Counted from the first letter of the stretch, positions 34,973-42,684 are shown. The stretch is DNA of 64,000 bases from Curtobacterium sp. SGAir0471 (GCF_005490985.1 NZ_CP027869.1:1674001-1738000); one strand, 5' to 3'. Numbers and translations: made by a program. The notes: generated by a model from the letters alone, not told the origin.

Positions 34973-35548
34973 GTGCGGAGTGACACCGAGCGCAACCGCG
35001 CCCGAATCATCAAGGCTGCGTCGCGGCTCGCCGCGAAGCACGGCAACGCGATCCGCATGCAGGACGTCGCCGAGAAGGCCGAGGTCTCGACCGCGACGGC
35101 CTACCGACACTTCGGCAGCGTCGACGAGGCCCTGGCGGAGTTCCGGTACGGCGTCGGTGAGACGCTCCGCGAGTTCAGCCTCGGCCGCGCCGAGCACGGT
35201 GTCGCACTCCTCGAGGTCGTCAGCAAGCGCTGGATCGAGCTCGTCATGAAGCACGGTCGCGCCATGGTGCACACCCGATCGGACGAGGGGTACCTGAAGC
35301 GTCTCCGTGCGGGCGCGCAGTACCTGACGGTGCAGGCCGACGCCCTGGAACGCCCGATCCGGGAAGCCGTCGAGGAGACCGGCATCGCGGACCCGGGGGA
35401 CATCGGGCTCTACTTCTGGAACTCGTTGTTCGACCCGCGTGAACTGTTCGACCTGCACGAGACCGTCGGATTGGACCCGGACGAGATCGCGACGCGGCTC
35501 GTCCGGGCACTGCTCGGCACCCTGCGTGGGTGGGCGCCTGCGACCTGA
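34973..35548 (+). CDS. TetR family regulator, candidate controller of the catabolic regulon
   Basis: 191 residues from GTG (GAGGAG site upstream). HTH: NRARIIKAASRLAAKHGNAIRMQDVAEKAEVSTATAYRHFGSVDEAL (about residues 7-55), then a helical ligand domain. As the last gene of the operon behind operator D it would control itself. It is the best candidate for the protein binding TGMGA-N6-TCTCA sites A-E because palindromes of this size suit TetR dimers. That link is inferred. Confidence 0.85.
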   Translation: MRSDTERNRARIIKAASRLAAKHGNAIRMQDVAEKAEVSTATAYRHFGSVDEALAEFRYGVGETLREFSLGRAEHGVALLEVVSKRWIELVMKHGRAMVHTRSDEGYLKRLRAGAQYLTVQADALERPIREAVEETGIADPGDIGLYFWNSLFDPRELFDLHETVGLDPDEIATRLVRALLGTLRGWAPAT

Positions 35549-35566
35549 TCCAGCGTGCCATCGTGA

Positions 35567-35600
35567 AGGGGCCCCGCGACCGAGACGCCGCGGGGCCCCT
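35567..35600. terminator. Bidirectional terminator between TetR and idonate dehydrogenase genes
   Basis: AGGGGCCCCGCG pairs perfectly with CGCGGGGCCCCT (12 bp) around a 10-nt loop, between two converging genes. Confidence 0.8.
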
Positions 35601-35619
35601 ACACGTGCCGAGGAGCCCG

Positions 35620-36663
35620 TCAGAACCGGAGCAGGACCTTCCCGGAGGACGCGGAGTCGGCGGCCGTCTCGAACGCGGCGAGGGCGTCCTCGACCGCGAA
35701 CTCGTGCGTCGCCACCGGAGCGATCGCGAGGGACCCGTCGGCGAGGGCGTCCAGGACCTCGGTGATCTCGTCCACGAACCGGAACGAACCCCGCAGGTCG
35801 AGCTCCTTGGTGATCGCCAGCGAGACCAGCGCGGGCTGGGGACCGGTCGGCAGCAGGCCCACCATCACGACGGTCCCGCCGCGCGCCGCGCCGCGCACGG
35901 CGGACGCCAGGCCGTGGTGGTTGCCGGACGACTCGATGACGACGTCCGCCTCGACGGCGTCGATCGCGTCGGTGTCGCCGGCGTGGAGCGTGCGGTCGGC
36001 ACCGACCTCGGACGCGATCCGCAGCGGCAGTTCCTGCAGGTCGACGGCGGTGACCTCGGCGGCGCCGGCGCGACGGAGCGCCGCGACCGCGAGCGCCCCG
36101 ATGGGGCCCGCTCCGATGACGAGCGCGCGCTTGCCCGCCACGTCGCCGGCCCGGTGCACCCCGTGGAGTGCCACCGCTGCCGGCTCGGCGAGTGCGGCCT
36201 CCCGGAGGGACAGCCCTGCGGGCAGGGGCCGCAGCATCCGGGTGGGCAGTGCCGTGAACCGGGCGAAGCCACCCTGGGTGTGGGGCAGGTGCGCCGCACT
36301 GCCCAGGTAGGTGGTGCCGGGGGCCAGGTTCGGTCGGTCAGCCGGGTACCGTCCGGGAGCGGTGCCGGTGGTCGCCGGGTGGACGGCGACGGTCGTCCCG
36401 ACCGCGGGGCCCGAGCCGTCCGCTGCTGCGGCGGTCACGGTGCCGACCACCTCGTGCCCGAGGACCATCGGTTCGCGGAGGATCGACTCGCCCACCGCAC
36501 CGTGGCGCCAGTAGTGCAGGTCGGAGCCGCACACGCCGCCGTAGGCGACGGAGACGACCGCCTCGTCGGGACGCGGGGCGGGCGCCGGGAGTTCCTCGAC
36601 GCGGAGGTCGCCGGCGCCGTGGACGACGACGGCGGTGTTGGGCTGGTGGTCGTTCTCGGACAT
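35620..36663 (-). CDS. idnD: L-idonate 5-dehydrogenase-like zinc alcohol dehydrogenase
   Basis: 347 residues of the medium-chain dehydrogenase family. Catalytic zinc ligands appear as Cys in GGVCGSDLHYW and His-Glu in LGHEVVGT; the Rossmann motif is VIGAGPIGALAVAAL. It resembles IdnD: L-idonate to 5-keto-D-gluconate. All four structural-zinc cysteines normally found near residues 90-110 are missing; that stretch reads VHPATTGTAPGRYPADRPN. Part of a minus-strand pair with the gluconokinase-SDR fusion (54-bp gap), which supports the idonate assignment over other polyols. Confidence 0.8.
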   Translation of the reverse strand: MSENDHQPNTAVVVHGAGDLRVEELPAPAPRPDEAVVSVAYGGVCGSDLHYWRHGAVGESILREPMVLGHEVVGTVTAAAADGSGPAVGTTVAVHPATTGTAPGRYPADRPNLAPGTTYLGSAAHLPHTQGGFARFTALPTRMLRPLPAGLSLREAALAEPAAVALHGVHRAGDVAGKRALVIGAGPIGALAVAALRRAGAAEVTAVDLQELPLRIASEVGADRTLHAGDTDAIDAVEADVVIESSGNHHGLASAVRGAARGGTVVMVGLLPTGPQPALVSLAITKELDLRGSFRFVDEITEVLDALADGSLAIAPVATHEFAVEDALAAFETAADSASSGKVLLRF

Positions 36664-36717
36664 CGGTGTCTCCTGGTCGAGCTGGTCGGGGTGGGATGGG
36701 GCGGGGTCGGTGCCGGG

Positions 36718-37992
36718 TCAGACGACGACGGTCATGCCGCCGTCGACGAACACCACCTGCCCGTTGACGAAGTCGCTCGCCGCCGACGCCAGCCAGACGG
36801 CGGGACCGACCAGGTCGTCGGTCGTTCCCCAGCGGTGGGCGGGTGTCCGGCCGAGGATCCACTCGTTGAACGCCTGGTCGTCGACGAGTGCCTGCGTCAT
36901 CTCGGTGTGGATGTAGCCGGGCGCGAGCGCGTTCACCTGGATGTTCGCGCCCGCCCACTCGGCGGTCATCGCGCGGGTGAGATTGCGGATGCCGCCCTTC
37001 GCCGCCGTGTACGCGGCGATGGTCGGTCGCGCCAGGTCGGTCTGCACCGAGGCGATGTTGATCACCTTGCCGCGCTGCCGGGGGACCATCCGTCGTGCGA
37101 CCTCGCGTCCGACCAAGAATGCGGCGGTGAGGTCGGTGCGCACGACGCGCTCCCAGTCCTCCAGTGCGAGGTCGAGCATCGGCACACGGTGCTGGACGCC
37201 GGCGTTGTTGACGAGGACGTCGATCGGACCGACCTCGTCCTCGACGCGGGCGATGCCGGCGACCACCGACTGCTCGTCGGTGATGTCGAAGGCGACGGCA
37301 CCCACGCGGTCCGTGCCGTGGCGCTCGACGAACGCGGCGTGCGTCGCGGCCAGTCGCTCCTCGTCGCGACCGTGCAGGACGATGTGAGCACCGGCGCGGG
37401 CGAGACCGTCGGCGATGCTCTGCCCGATCCCGCGGCTGGAGCCCGTGACGAGGGCGACGCGCCCGGTGAGGTCGAACGGGGTCGTGCGTCCGCCGACGCT
37501 GTCCCCGACCAGTCGGCGGACGGTCCGGGCGACCTCCGTCGCGGGGGAGTCGATCCCGACGGTCACACCGCGCTCGTCGTGCGTCAGGGGTTCGAGGAGC
37601 TCGAACTGCGAGTTCAGCAGCGACGGCGGCATGTACTCGTGCGCCCGCGCGTCGAGGCGCTGCGCGATGAGCGCTCGCGAGCCGGAGAGGTGTGCGAAGA
37701 AGACCGAGGTGCCACCCAGTGCGTCGCGGTAGGCGCGGGTCAGTGCGGAGCACGCGAGCACGACCCCGCCCTCGGCCTCCGCGAGCACCCGCGCGAGCCG
37801 GGCGATCCAGGGGGCGCGATCGGTGTCGTCGAGTGGTGTGCCCGACGCCATCTTCGCCTTCGCCTCGGGGGAGTGGAGGTCGTCGGCGTCGACGAACGGC
37901 ACGCCGAGCTGGTCGGCGAGGAGCGCACCGACGGTCGACTTCCCGGCGCCGGACACCCCCATCAGGACGATCGGGGGGACGTTTCCGCTCAT
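36718..37992 (-). CDS. Gluconokinase fused to 5-keto-D-gluconate reductase (GntK-IdnO fusion)
   Basis: 424 residues. Residues 1-160 are a gluconokinase: Walker A MGVSGAGKSTVG, DADDLHSPEAKAKMASGTPLDD, ACSALTRAYRDAL and HEYMPPSLLNSQFELLEPL. From about 172 a complete SDR follows: TGSSRGIGQSIADGLA, NNAGVQHR, INIASVQT and YTAAKGGIRNL, typical of gluconate 5-dehydrogenase. There is no stop or frame break between them. The fusion would reduce 5-ketogluconate to gluconate and phosphorylate it to 6-phosphogluconate. AAGGAGG lies 5 nt before ATG 37992. A longer frame to 38076 is rejected. Confidence 0.88.
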   Translation of the reverse strand: MSGNVPPIVLMGVSGAGKSTVGALLADQLGVPFVDADDLHSPEAKAKMASGTPLDDTDRAPWIARLARVLAEAEGGVVLACSALTRAYRDALGGTSVFFAHLSGSRALIAQRLDARAHEYMPPSLLNSQFELLEPLTHDERGVTVGIDSPATEVARTVRRLVGDSVGGRTTPFDLTGRVALVTGSSRGIGQSIADGLARAGAHIVLHGRDEERLAATHAAFVERHGTDRVGAVAFDITDEQSVVAGIARVEDEVGPIDVLVNNAGVQHRVPMLDLALEDWERVVRTDLTAAFLVGREVARRMVPRQRGKVINIASVQTDLARPTIAAYTAAKGGIRNLTRAMTAEWAGANIQVNALAPGYIHTEMTQALVDDQAFNEWILGRTPAHRWGTTDDLVGPAVWLASAASDFVNGQVVFVDGGMTVVV

Positions 37993-38023
37993 CGCGGCCT
38001 CCTTCGGCACACACTCGACAAAA

Positions 38024-38039
38024 TGAGAATCAAGTCTTA
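38024..38039. promoter_or_regulatory. Operator E of the catabolic regulon (weaker)
   Basis: On the minus strand it reads TAAGACTTGATTCTCA, identical to operator D at 13 of 16 positions, with one change in the left half-site. It lies between the divergent gluconokinase fusion and 6-phosphogluconate dehydrogenase genes, 32 bp from the former start. Confidence 0.45.
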
Positions 38040-38101
38040 GTTTAGGCAACGTACCGACCACGCCGTGCAAGTGCAAGCGGCCCAGACGAACAGGAATCCC
38101 G

Positions 38102-39568
38102 ATGCAGCAGGCAACCCAGCGGACCGGTCAGGCGAACATCGGGGTGATCGGCCTCGCGGTGATGGGGTCGAACCTGGCCAGGAACCTGGCGTCGCGTGAA
38201 GGGAACACCGTCGCGGTCTACAACCGCACCTACGCCCGGACCGAGGAACTGCTGCAGGAGCACGGCGACGCCGGGTTCATCGCGTCCGAGGACATCGACG
38301 GGTTCGTCGCGTCGCTGTCGAAGCCGCGCACGGCGATCATCATGGTCCAGGCCGGCAAGGGCACCGACGCCGTCATCGAGCAGCTCGCGGAGCGGTTCGA
38401 GGAGGGCGACATCATCGTCGACGGCGGCAACGCGAACTTCCACGACACCATCCGGCGCGAGCACGACCTGCGCGAGCAGGGCCTGAACTTCGTCGGGACC
38501 GGCATCTCCGGTGGTGAAGAGGGGGCGCTGAAGGGTCCGTCGATCATGCCCGGCGGCAGCGCCGAGGCATGGGAGACCCTCGGCCCGATCCTGAAGTCGA
38601 TCGCGGCGGTCGCGGAGGGCGAGCCGTGTGTCACGCACGTCGGGACCGACGGGGCGGGCCACTTCGTGAAGATGGTGCACAACGGCATCGAGTACGCCGA
38701 CATGCAGCTCATCGCCGAGTCCTACGACCTGCTGCGCCGCGTCGGCGGGTACTCGGTCGAGCAGCTCGTGCAGGTGTTCGACGAGTGGAACGGGGGCGAC
38801 CTGGAGTCGTACCTGATCGAGATCACCGTCGAGGTCCTCAAGCAGCGGGACGCCGACACCGGGGGGCCGCTCGTGGACGTCATCCGTGACGAGGCCGGGT
38901 CCAAGGGCACCGGTGTGTGGACCGTGCAGAACGCGGTCGGGCTCGGCATCCCCGTGTCCGGCATCGGTGAGGCCGTGTTCGCCCGCGCCGTGTCGTCGAA
39001 GCCGACCCAGCGCGCCGCCGTCCAGGCGTCGGTCACGTCGCGCCCGGCGATCGCGGAGGTGCCGGACACGTTCGCCGACGACGTCCGCGCCGGGCTCTAC
39101 GCGTCCAAGGTCGTCGCATACGCGGAGGGATTCGACCTCATCATCGCCGGGGCGAAGGAGTACGGCTGGGAGATCAACCTCGGCAACATCGCGAAGATCT
39201 GGCGCGGCGGCTGCATCATCCGCGCCCAGTTCCTGAACCGCATCGTCGAGGCCTACGACAAGAACCCCTCGCTCGAATCCCTGCTCGTCGACCCGTACTT
39301 CGCGAACGCCGTCGCCGAGGGTGAGGCAGCATGGCGGCGCATCGTCGGGATCGCCGCCGCGTCGGGGATCCCCGCGCCCGGATTCAGCTCCGCGCTGGCG
39401 TACTTCGACTCCCTCGCCTCCGACCGACTCCCCGCCGCGCTCATCCAGGGCCAGCGGGACTTCTTCGGCGCGCACACCTACCAGCGCATCGACAAGGACG
39501 GCACCTTCCACACCCTCTGGTCCGACGACGACCGCCGCGAGGTCGAACAGGAACCCTCCACCCACTGA
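38102..39568 (+). CDS. gnd: 6-phosphogluconate dehydrogenase, decarboxylating
   Basis: 488 residues of the long (about 470-aa) NADP-dependent type. GVIGLAVMGSNLARNLA is the cofactor motif; GTGISGGEEGALKGPSIMPGG, HFVKMVHNGIEYADMQLI (catalytic Lys and Glu) and the C-terminal FFGAHTYQRID with SSALAYFDSLASDRLPAALIQGQRD are all present. It converts 6-phosphogluconate to ribulose-5-phosphate, CO2 and NADPH, completing the idonate route. A chromosomal housekeeping copy would be expected elsewhere; this one is island cargo. A GntR gene follows 12 bp later. Confidence 0.95.
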   Translation: MQQATQRTGQANIGVIGLAVMGSNLARNLASREGNTVAVYNRTYARTEELLQEHGDAGFIASEDIDGFVASLSKPRTAIIMVQAGKGTDAVIEQLAERFEEGDIIVDGGNANFHDTIRREHDLREQGLNFVGTGISGGEEGALKGPSIMPGGSAEAWETLGPILKSIAAVAEGEPCVTHVGTDGAGHFVKMVHNGIEYADMQLIAESYDLLRRVGGYSVEQLVQVFDEWNGGDLESYLIEITVEVLKQRDADTGGPLVDVIRDEAGSKGTGVWTVQNAVGLGIPVSGIGEAVFARAVSSKPTQRAAVQASVTSRPAIAEVPDTFADDVRAGLYASKVVAYAEGFDLIIAGAKEYGWEINLGNIAKIWRGGCIIRAQFLNRIVEAYDKNPSLESLLVDPYFANAVAEGEAAWRRIVGIAAASGIPAPGFSSALAYFDSLASDRLPAALIQGQRDFFGAHTYQRIDKDGTFHTLWSDDDRREVEQEPSTH

Positions 39569-39580
39569 GGAAGGCGGACC

Positions 39581-40264
39581 ATGACCAACCGACCGGCCTC
39601 GCTCGACGTCGCCGCCCTGGTCGCGGAGCCCGAGGAGGCGATGGGCACACGGGTGTCGATGCCGTTGCAGCCTGCATCGACGTCGCGGGAGGCGCTGCGG
39701 GAGGGGCTGCGGCGCGCCATCGAACTCGGGCTCCTGAGACCTGGAACGCGATTGCGGCGGGGGAACGACATTGCCCGCGAAGTGGGCCTCAGCCGGAGCA
39801 CCGTGAGTGCGGCCATGCACGACCTCGTGCACGACGGCCTCATCGACCGCTGCTCCGGCGGCGGCGCCGTCGTCCGCACGCGGGAGGATGACCACGTCCT
39901 GGTGCGGGTCGTGCCGTTGACCGAGGAAGTGGAGGGCGTGCTCGTCGAGGAGGTCGGGATCCTGGACTTCCCGGGTGCGGACGCACGCATCCGACGGTTC
40001 ACCCAGTACCTGTGGGGGCGCAAGGTCGCCGAGGTGCGCATCGACTGCGAACCCCGCTGGTGGTCACCCGCTCCGACGCTCCGGTGGCGCGACCGACTCG
40101 CACCCCGACGAGGCGTGGTGTCCGCGACGGTCCAGGTCCACGAGGTGCTCGAATCCTCCGGCGACCGCCTCGTCCACGTGCAGACCGAGTACGTCGGTGC
40201 CCTCGGGACCTGCATCGTCGAGACGACCGTGGTAAAGGGGCTGTACGAGGTCCAGATGGCGTAG
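39581..40264 (+). CDS. GntR-family regulator (UTRA-like) of the gluconate module
   Basis: 227 residues. A winged HTH occupies about residues 30-95: SREALREGLRRAIELGLLRPGTRLRRGNDIAREVGLSRSTVSAAMHDLVHDGLI, with the wing GGGAVVRTREDD. The C-terminal half (RVVPLTEEVEGVLVEEVGIL to the end) is a beta-rich UTRA-type ligand domain. A GAGGAAGG site precedes the ATG. Expected to sense gluconate or a phosphorylated sugar acid and control gnd and the fusion gene. Confidence 0.85.
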   Translation: MTNRPASLDVAALVAEPEEAMGTRVSMPLQPASTSREALREGLRRAIELGLLRPGTRLRRGNDIAREVGLSRSTVSAAMHDLVHDGLIDRCSGGGAVVRTREDDHVLVRVVPLTEEVEGVLVEEVGILDFPGADARIRRFTQYLWGRKVAEVRIDCEPRWWSPAPTLRWRDRLAPRRGVVSATVQVHEVLESSGDRLVHVQTEYVGALGTCIVETTVVKGLYEVQMA

Positions 40265-40303
40265 GTCCGGTGGCGACGATGCGCAGAGCGCTGGTCGATC
40301 GGA

Positions 40304-40759
40304 TCAGGGGTGGGGCCAGGAGCGGCCACCCGTGCGCTCGATGTCGGCGTTGAAGCGCTTGAGGTACCCGGCGAACGCGTCCAGGTCGTCGGGGTCCCAC
40401 TCCGACAGCACGGTGCCGAGCGCATCGACGAACCGGCGTCGTGCCTCCTCGAGCTCGGACGAGCCGTGATCGGTGAGCCGGAAGCGTCGGGCCATGCCCC
40501 CGTCCGGGTTGGGGATCCGCTCGAGCACGCCCGCCTTCACCGCGGCCGTCGTCTGCCGTTGCAGCGTGGACGCGTCCAGGCCGAAGGCCTCGCTCAGTTC
40601 ACCGATGGTCATCGGGCCCTGCGCATTGATCCTGCTCAGCAGGAGGTAGGCACTGCGCTCGAGCGAGCCCTCTTTCCGGTGTTGCGCCTGGGAGTGACGG
40701 GCGAGCAGCATCTGGGCGTATTCGATCTCCGCGATCTTGTCGTCGACGGGCTGCGTCAC
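40304..40759 (-). CDS. MarR family regulator
   Basis: 151 residues from GTG 40759. The winged helix reads AYLLLSRINAQGPMTIGELSEAFGLDASTLQRQTTAAVKAGVLERIPNPDGGMARRFRLTDHG (about 38-105), flanked by dimerisation helices. The remnant of a dehydrogenase gene begins immediately on the other strand, so its natural divergent target may have been lost. A longer frame reaching 41302 is a shadow of that remnant. Confidence 0.85.
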   Translation of the reverse strand: MTQPVDDKIAEIEYAQMLLARHSQAQHRKEGSLERSAYLLLSRINAQGPMTIGELSEAFGLDASTLQRQTTAAVKAGVLERIPNPDGGMARRFRLTDHGSSELEEARRRFVDALGTVLSEWDPDDLDAFAGYLKRFNADIERTGGRSWPHP

Positions 40760-40762
40760 CGT

Positions 40763-41074
40763 GCCGGCCGCTCCACCGCGGTCGAGGCCGCTGCCGAGTG
40801 GGGCCGGGTCGGCCTGATCGGTGAGAGCGGTCGCCTCGAGACCGAGGTCTCGGACACGCTGCTGCACAAGCAGCTCACGCTGACGGCGTCCTGGGTGACA
40901 TCGCTGCAGGGGATGGAGGACGTGACCCGGATGCTCGCTGAGGGCGGCCTCCACCCGGAGATCGTCGTGTCGCACCGCCTCGGTCTGCTGGACGCAGACG
41001 AGGGGTACCGCATCGCAGCCGCGGGGGCGACCGGCAAGGTCGTCCTCGTCCCCCACACGGCGCCCGTCCGGTGA
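40763..41074 (+). pseudogene. Medium-chain dehydrogenase, C-terminal remnant
   Basis: The last about 100 residues of a zinc-type alcohol dehydrogenase are preserved: RVGLIGESGRLETEVSDTLLHKQLTLTASWVTS, GGLHPEIVVSHRLGLLDADEGYRIAAAGATGKVVLVP. The catalytic and cofactor domains are gone. Its stop overlaps the start of the next fragment (GTGA), so these two were an operon. Confidence 0.7.
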
Positions 41075-41223
41075 CCGGGGCGCTGTCACTGACCACGATC
41101 GAGCGTGGTCCGCTCCGGGCGGTCTTCGCTCCGACCCGCGGTGGTCGTCTGCTGTCGCTCCGGATCGGGGAAGAGGAACTCCTCTGGCAGAACCCGTCCC
41201 TGCTCGGTCCCGACCCCAGCAGC
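41071..41223 (+). pseudogene. Aldose-1-epimerase-like N-terminal fragment
   Basis: About 50 residues (GPLRAVFAPTRGGRLLSLRIGEEELLWQNPSLLG) match the first strands of galactose-mutarotase-type epimerases. The similarity stops abruptly near 41220, where the sequence changes character. With the preceding remnant this marks a deletion or insertion junction. Confidence 0.6.
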
Positions 41224-41330
41224 TCAATGGGCCCTCCGCGGACCTGTGACACCGCCGACACCGCCCACGAACGGCCAGTCTCCGCGCATACCTCCCCTGC
41301 ACCGATCAACGGTTCAAGGATGGAGACGAC

Positions 41331-41504
41331 ATGTTGCAGGCAGGTACGCTCGTGGTAGCTCTTCAGGATCACGGCGGTGTGAGCCGGTCGTTCGTCCGTA
41401 GCGGCGAGCAGGGCGTGGTCACGCAGGGCGGGTGGTGGCCGGTGCAGGTGCGGTGGCAAGGGCGGTCCTACAGTCAGCCTGCCTACGTCGACGAGATCGC
41501 CTGA
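41331..41504 (+). CDS. 57-residue hypothetical protein
   Basis: A short open frame with a good GGAG site 5 nt before ATG 41331. The product is beta-rich and Trp/Gln/Val-rich (GTLVVALQDHGG, VVTQGGWWPVQVRWQGRSYSQPAYVDEIA), with the feel of a small SH3-like barrel. It converges on the triple-HTH gene. No family recognised. Confidence 0.5.
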   Translation: MLQAGTLVVALQDHGGVSRSFVRSGEQGVVTQGGWWPVQVRWQGRSYSQPAYVDEIA

Positions 41505-41521
41505 CAGGCAGCGCGGCGTCG

Positions 41522-42232
41522 TCACTGCGTTGAGGATGCGCGCGTCCCGAGCGCCCGCTCCCACACGCGGCGGGTACGGCGCGCGGTCGGGGTGTCCTCG
41601 CCCAGTCCGTCGCAGAACGCGCGGACCCAGCTCAAGGCGTCCTGCCGAGGCACTCGGAACTCGTTGCCCACGTAGTAGGCGGAGTCCGGCAGCGGCACGA
41701 CGTTGATGATGTAGTACAGCGACCGGCGCGGCACACCGATCTCATCCGCGATCCAGCCCAGGCCGACGGAGGAACGGTCGGGGTGGCGGTGGCGGGGGAA
41801 CGGTCGGCGGCGGGTGGTGCGACGCTCTTCCACGAACTGGCGGGCATCGTCGATGGGGATCTGGATCGAGTTGCCGATGCGGCGGGCAGAGTCGGGGAGG
41901 GCACCCTCGGAGCTGAGCACCCACACGCGTCGCTGGGTCACGTTCAGCTGCGCGGCGATCCACGCGAGGTCCACGGTCTCGACGTCGTCCGGGAAGGGTT
42001 CGATGCCGTACCCATAGAACCGGCGCTTGTCGGATCGGCGTTCCTCGATGAACGGCTCGGCGCTGGTGAGGGGGATGCGCAGTTTCCCGGTCTCGTCCCG
42101 GTAGGTGCCGGCGGGCAGTTTGCCCTTCGAGGACCAGGCGTAGGCGCTCCCCATCGCGACACCGACGGCGCCGGCGAGCTCGCGGAGGGTCATGGTCTCG
42201 GTCACCGGGACGTTCTTCGTGCTGGTGGTCAT
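41522..42232 (-). CDS. Protein with three tandem excisionase-like HTH repeats
   Basis: 236 residues built from three similar units of about 70 residues. Each begins with L-x-x-[IL]-A, a helix-turn-helix with a conserved aromatic, then a G-x-L-P-D/A-x-x-x-R-x-x segment, a strand such as IRIPL/IQIPI/FRVPR and a closing helix: units near residues 16-66 (LRELAGAVGVAMGSAYAW), 88-138 (LAWIAAQLNVTQRRVWVL) and 158-205 (LGWIADEIGVPRRSLYYI). It should bind DNA at repeated sites. It is adjacent to an AT-rich hairpin region that is a possible target. No named family recognised. Confidence 0.65.
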   Translation of the reverse strand: MTTSTKNVPVTETMTLRELAGAVGVAMGSAYAWSSKGKLPAGTYRDETGKLRIPLTSAEPFIEERRSDKRRFYGYGIEPFPDDVETVDLAWIAAQLNVTQRRVWVLSSEGALPDSARRIGNSIQIPIDDARQFVEERRTTRRRPFPRHRHPDRSSVGLGWIADEIGVPRRSLYYIINVVPLPDSAYYVGNEFRVPRQDALSWVRAFCDGLGEDTPTARRTRRVWERALGTRASSTQ

Positions 42233-42627
42233 CTGGGGCTCCTGGTGCTACGGGCCGACCTGTTGACGACCTCATCGACATGTATGCGGCGAAACCAGGA
42301 CGAGCTGTGGGTGCCGGTCGTCGTCAGTCGGTCAGCGGGGCCGGCTTCCCCGCCGACTCCACGTCCGGAAGTCGGAGCTATCCGGAGGGGCATGCCGATC
42401 GGCGGGGTTCCAGGGCACTAGTCTCGTCCCCTCCGGCCGGAGGGTAAGAGCTATGGATGGGGATCTATATGTATGGGGGAGGTGGGAGGGGAAATGTATC
42501 CCTCTTCTTCTTCAGATCTATATCTGTGTTCAAGAAGTTAAGAAGAAGAAGAAAGAAGGCCCTACTTCCCCAGCAGGCTGCGGATCTGGCTGACTTGCCA
42601 GACCGCTCAACCCGTTGAGCGTCAGCC
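42233..42627. other. AT-rich, purine/pyrimidine-asymmetric region with hairpins
   Basis: No gene. From about 42440 to 42570 base composition falls to near half AT in a 70% GC setting. CTCTTCTTCTTC (42502-42513) is complementary to GAAGAAGAAGAA (42542-42553), enclosing a small CAGAT-CTAT-ATCTG hairpin (42513-42526). It lies upstream of the triple-HTH gene. Could be an origin-like or regulatory site of the element. Confidence 0.5.
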
Positions 42628-42684
42628 GTGATCTTTGCAAGCCAGGGGCTGGATCAACTCGGGTTTCGCCGCATCGTGTTGAGC

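Noticed and set aside
39581..40264. The GntR protein as binder of the TGMGA-N6-TCTCA sites
   Set aside because: GntR/UTRA regulators usually bind GT-N-TA-N-AC-type sites, and no such copy of the palindrome lies at this gene. Not excluded, but less likely than the TetR.
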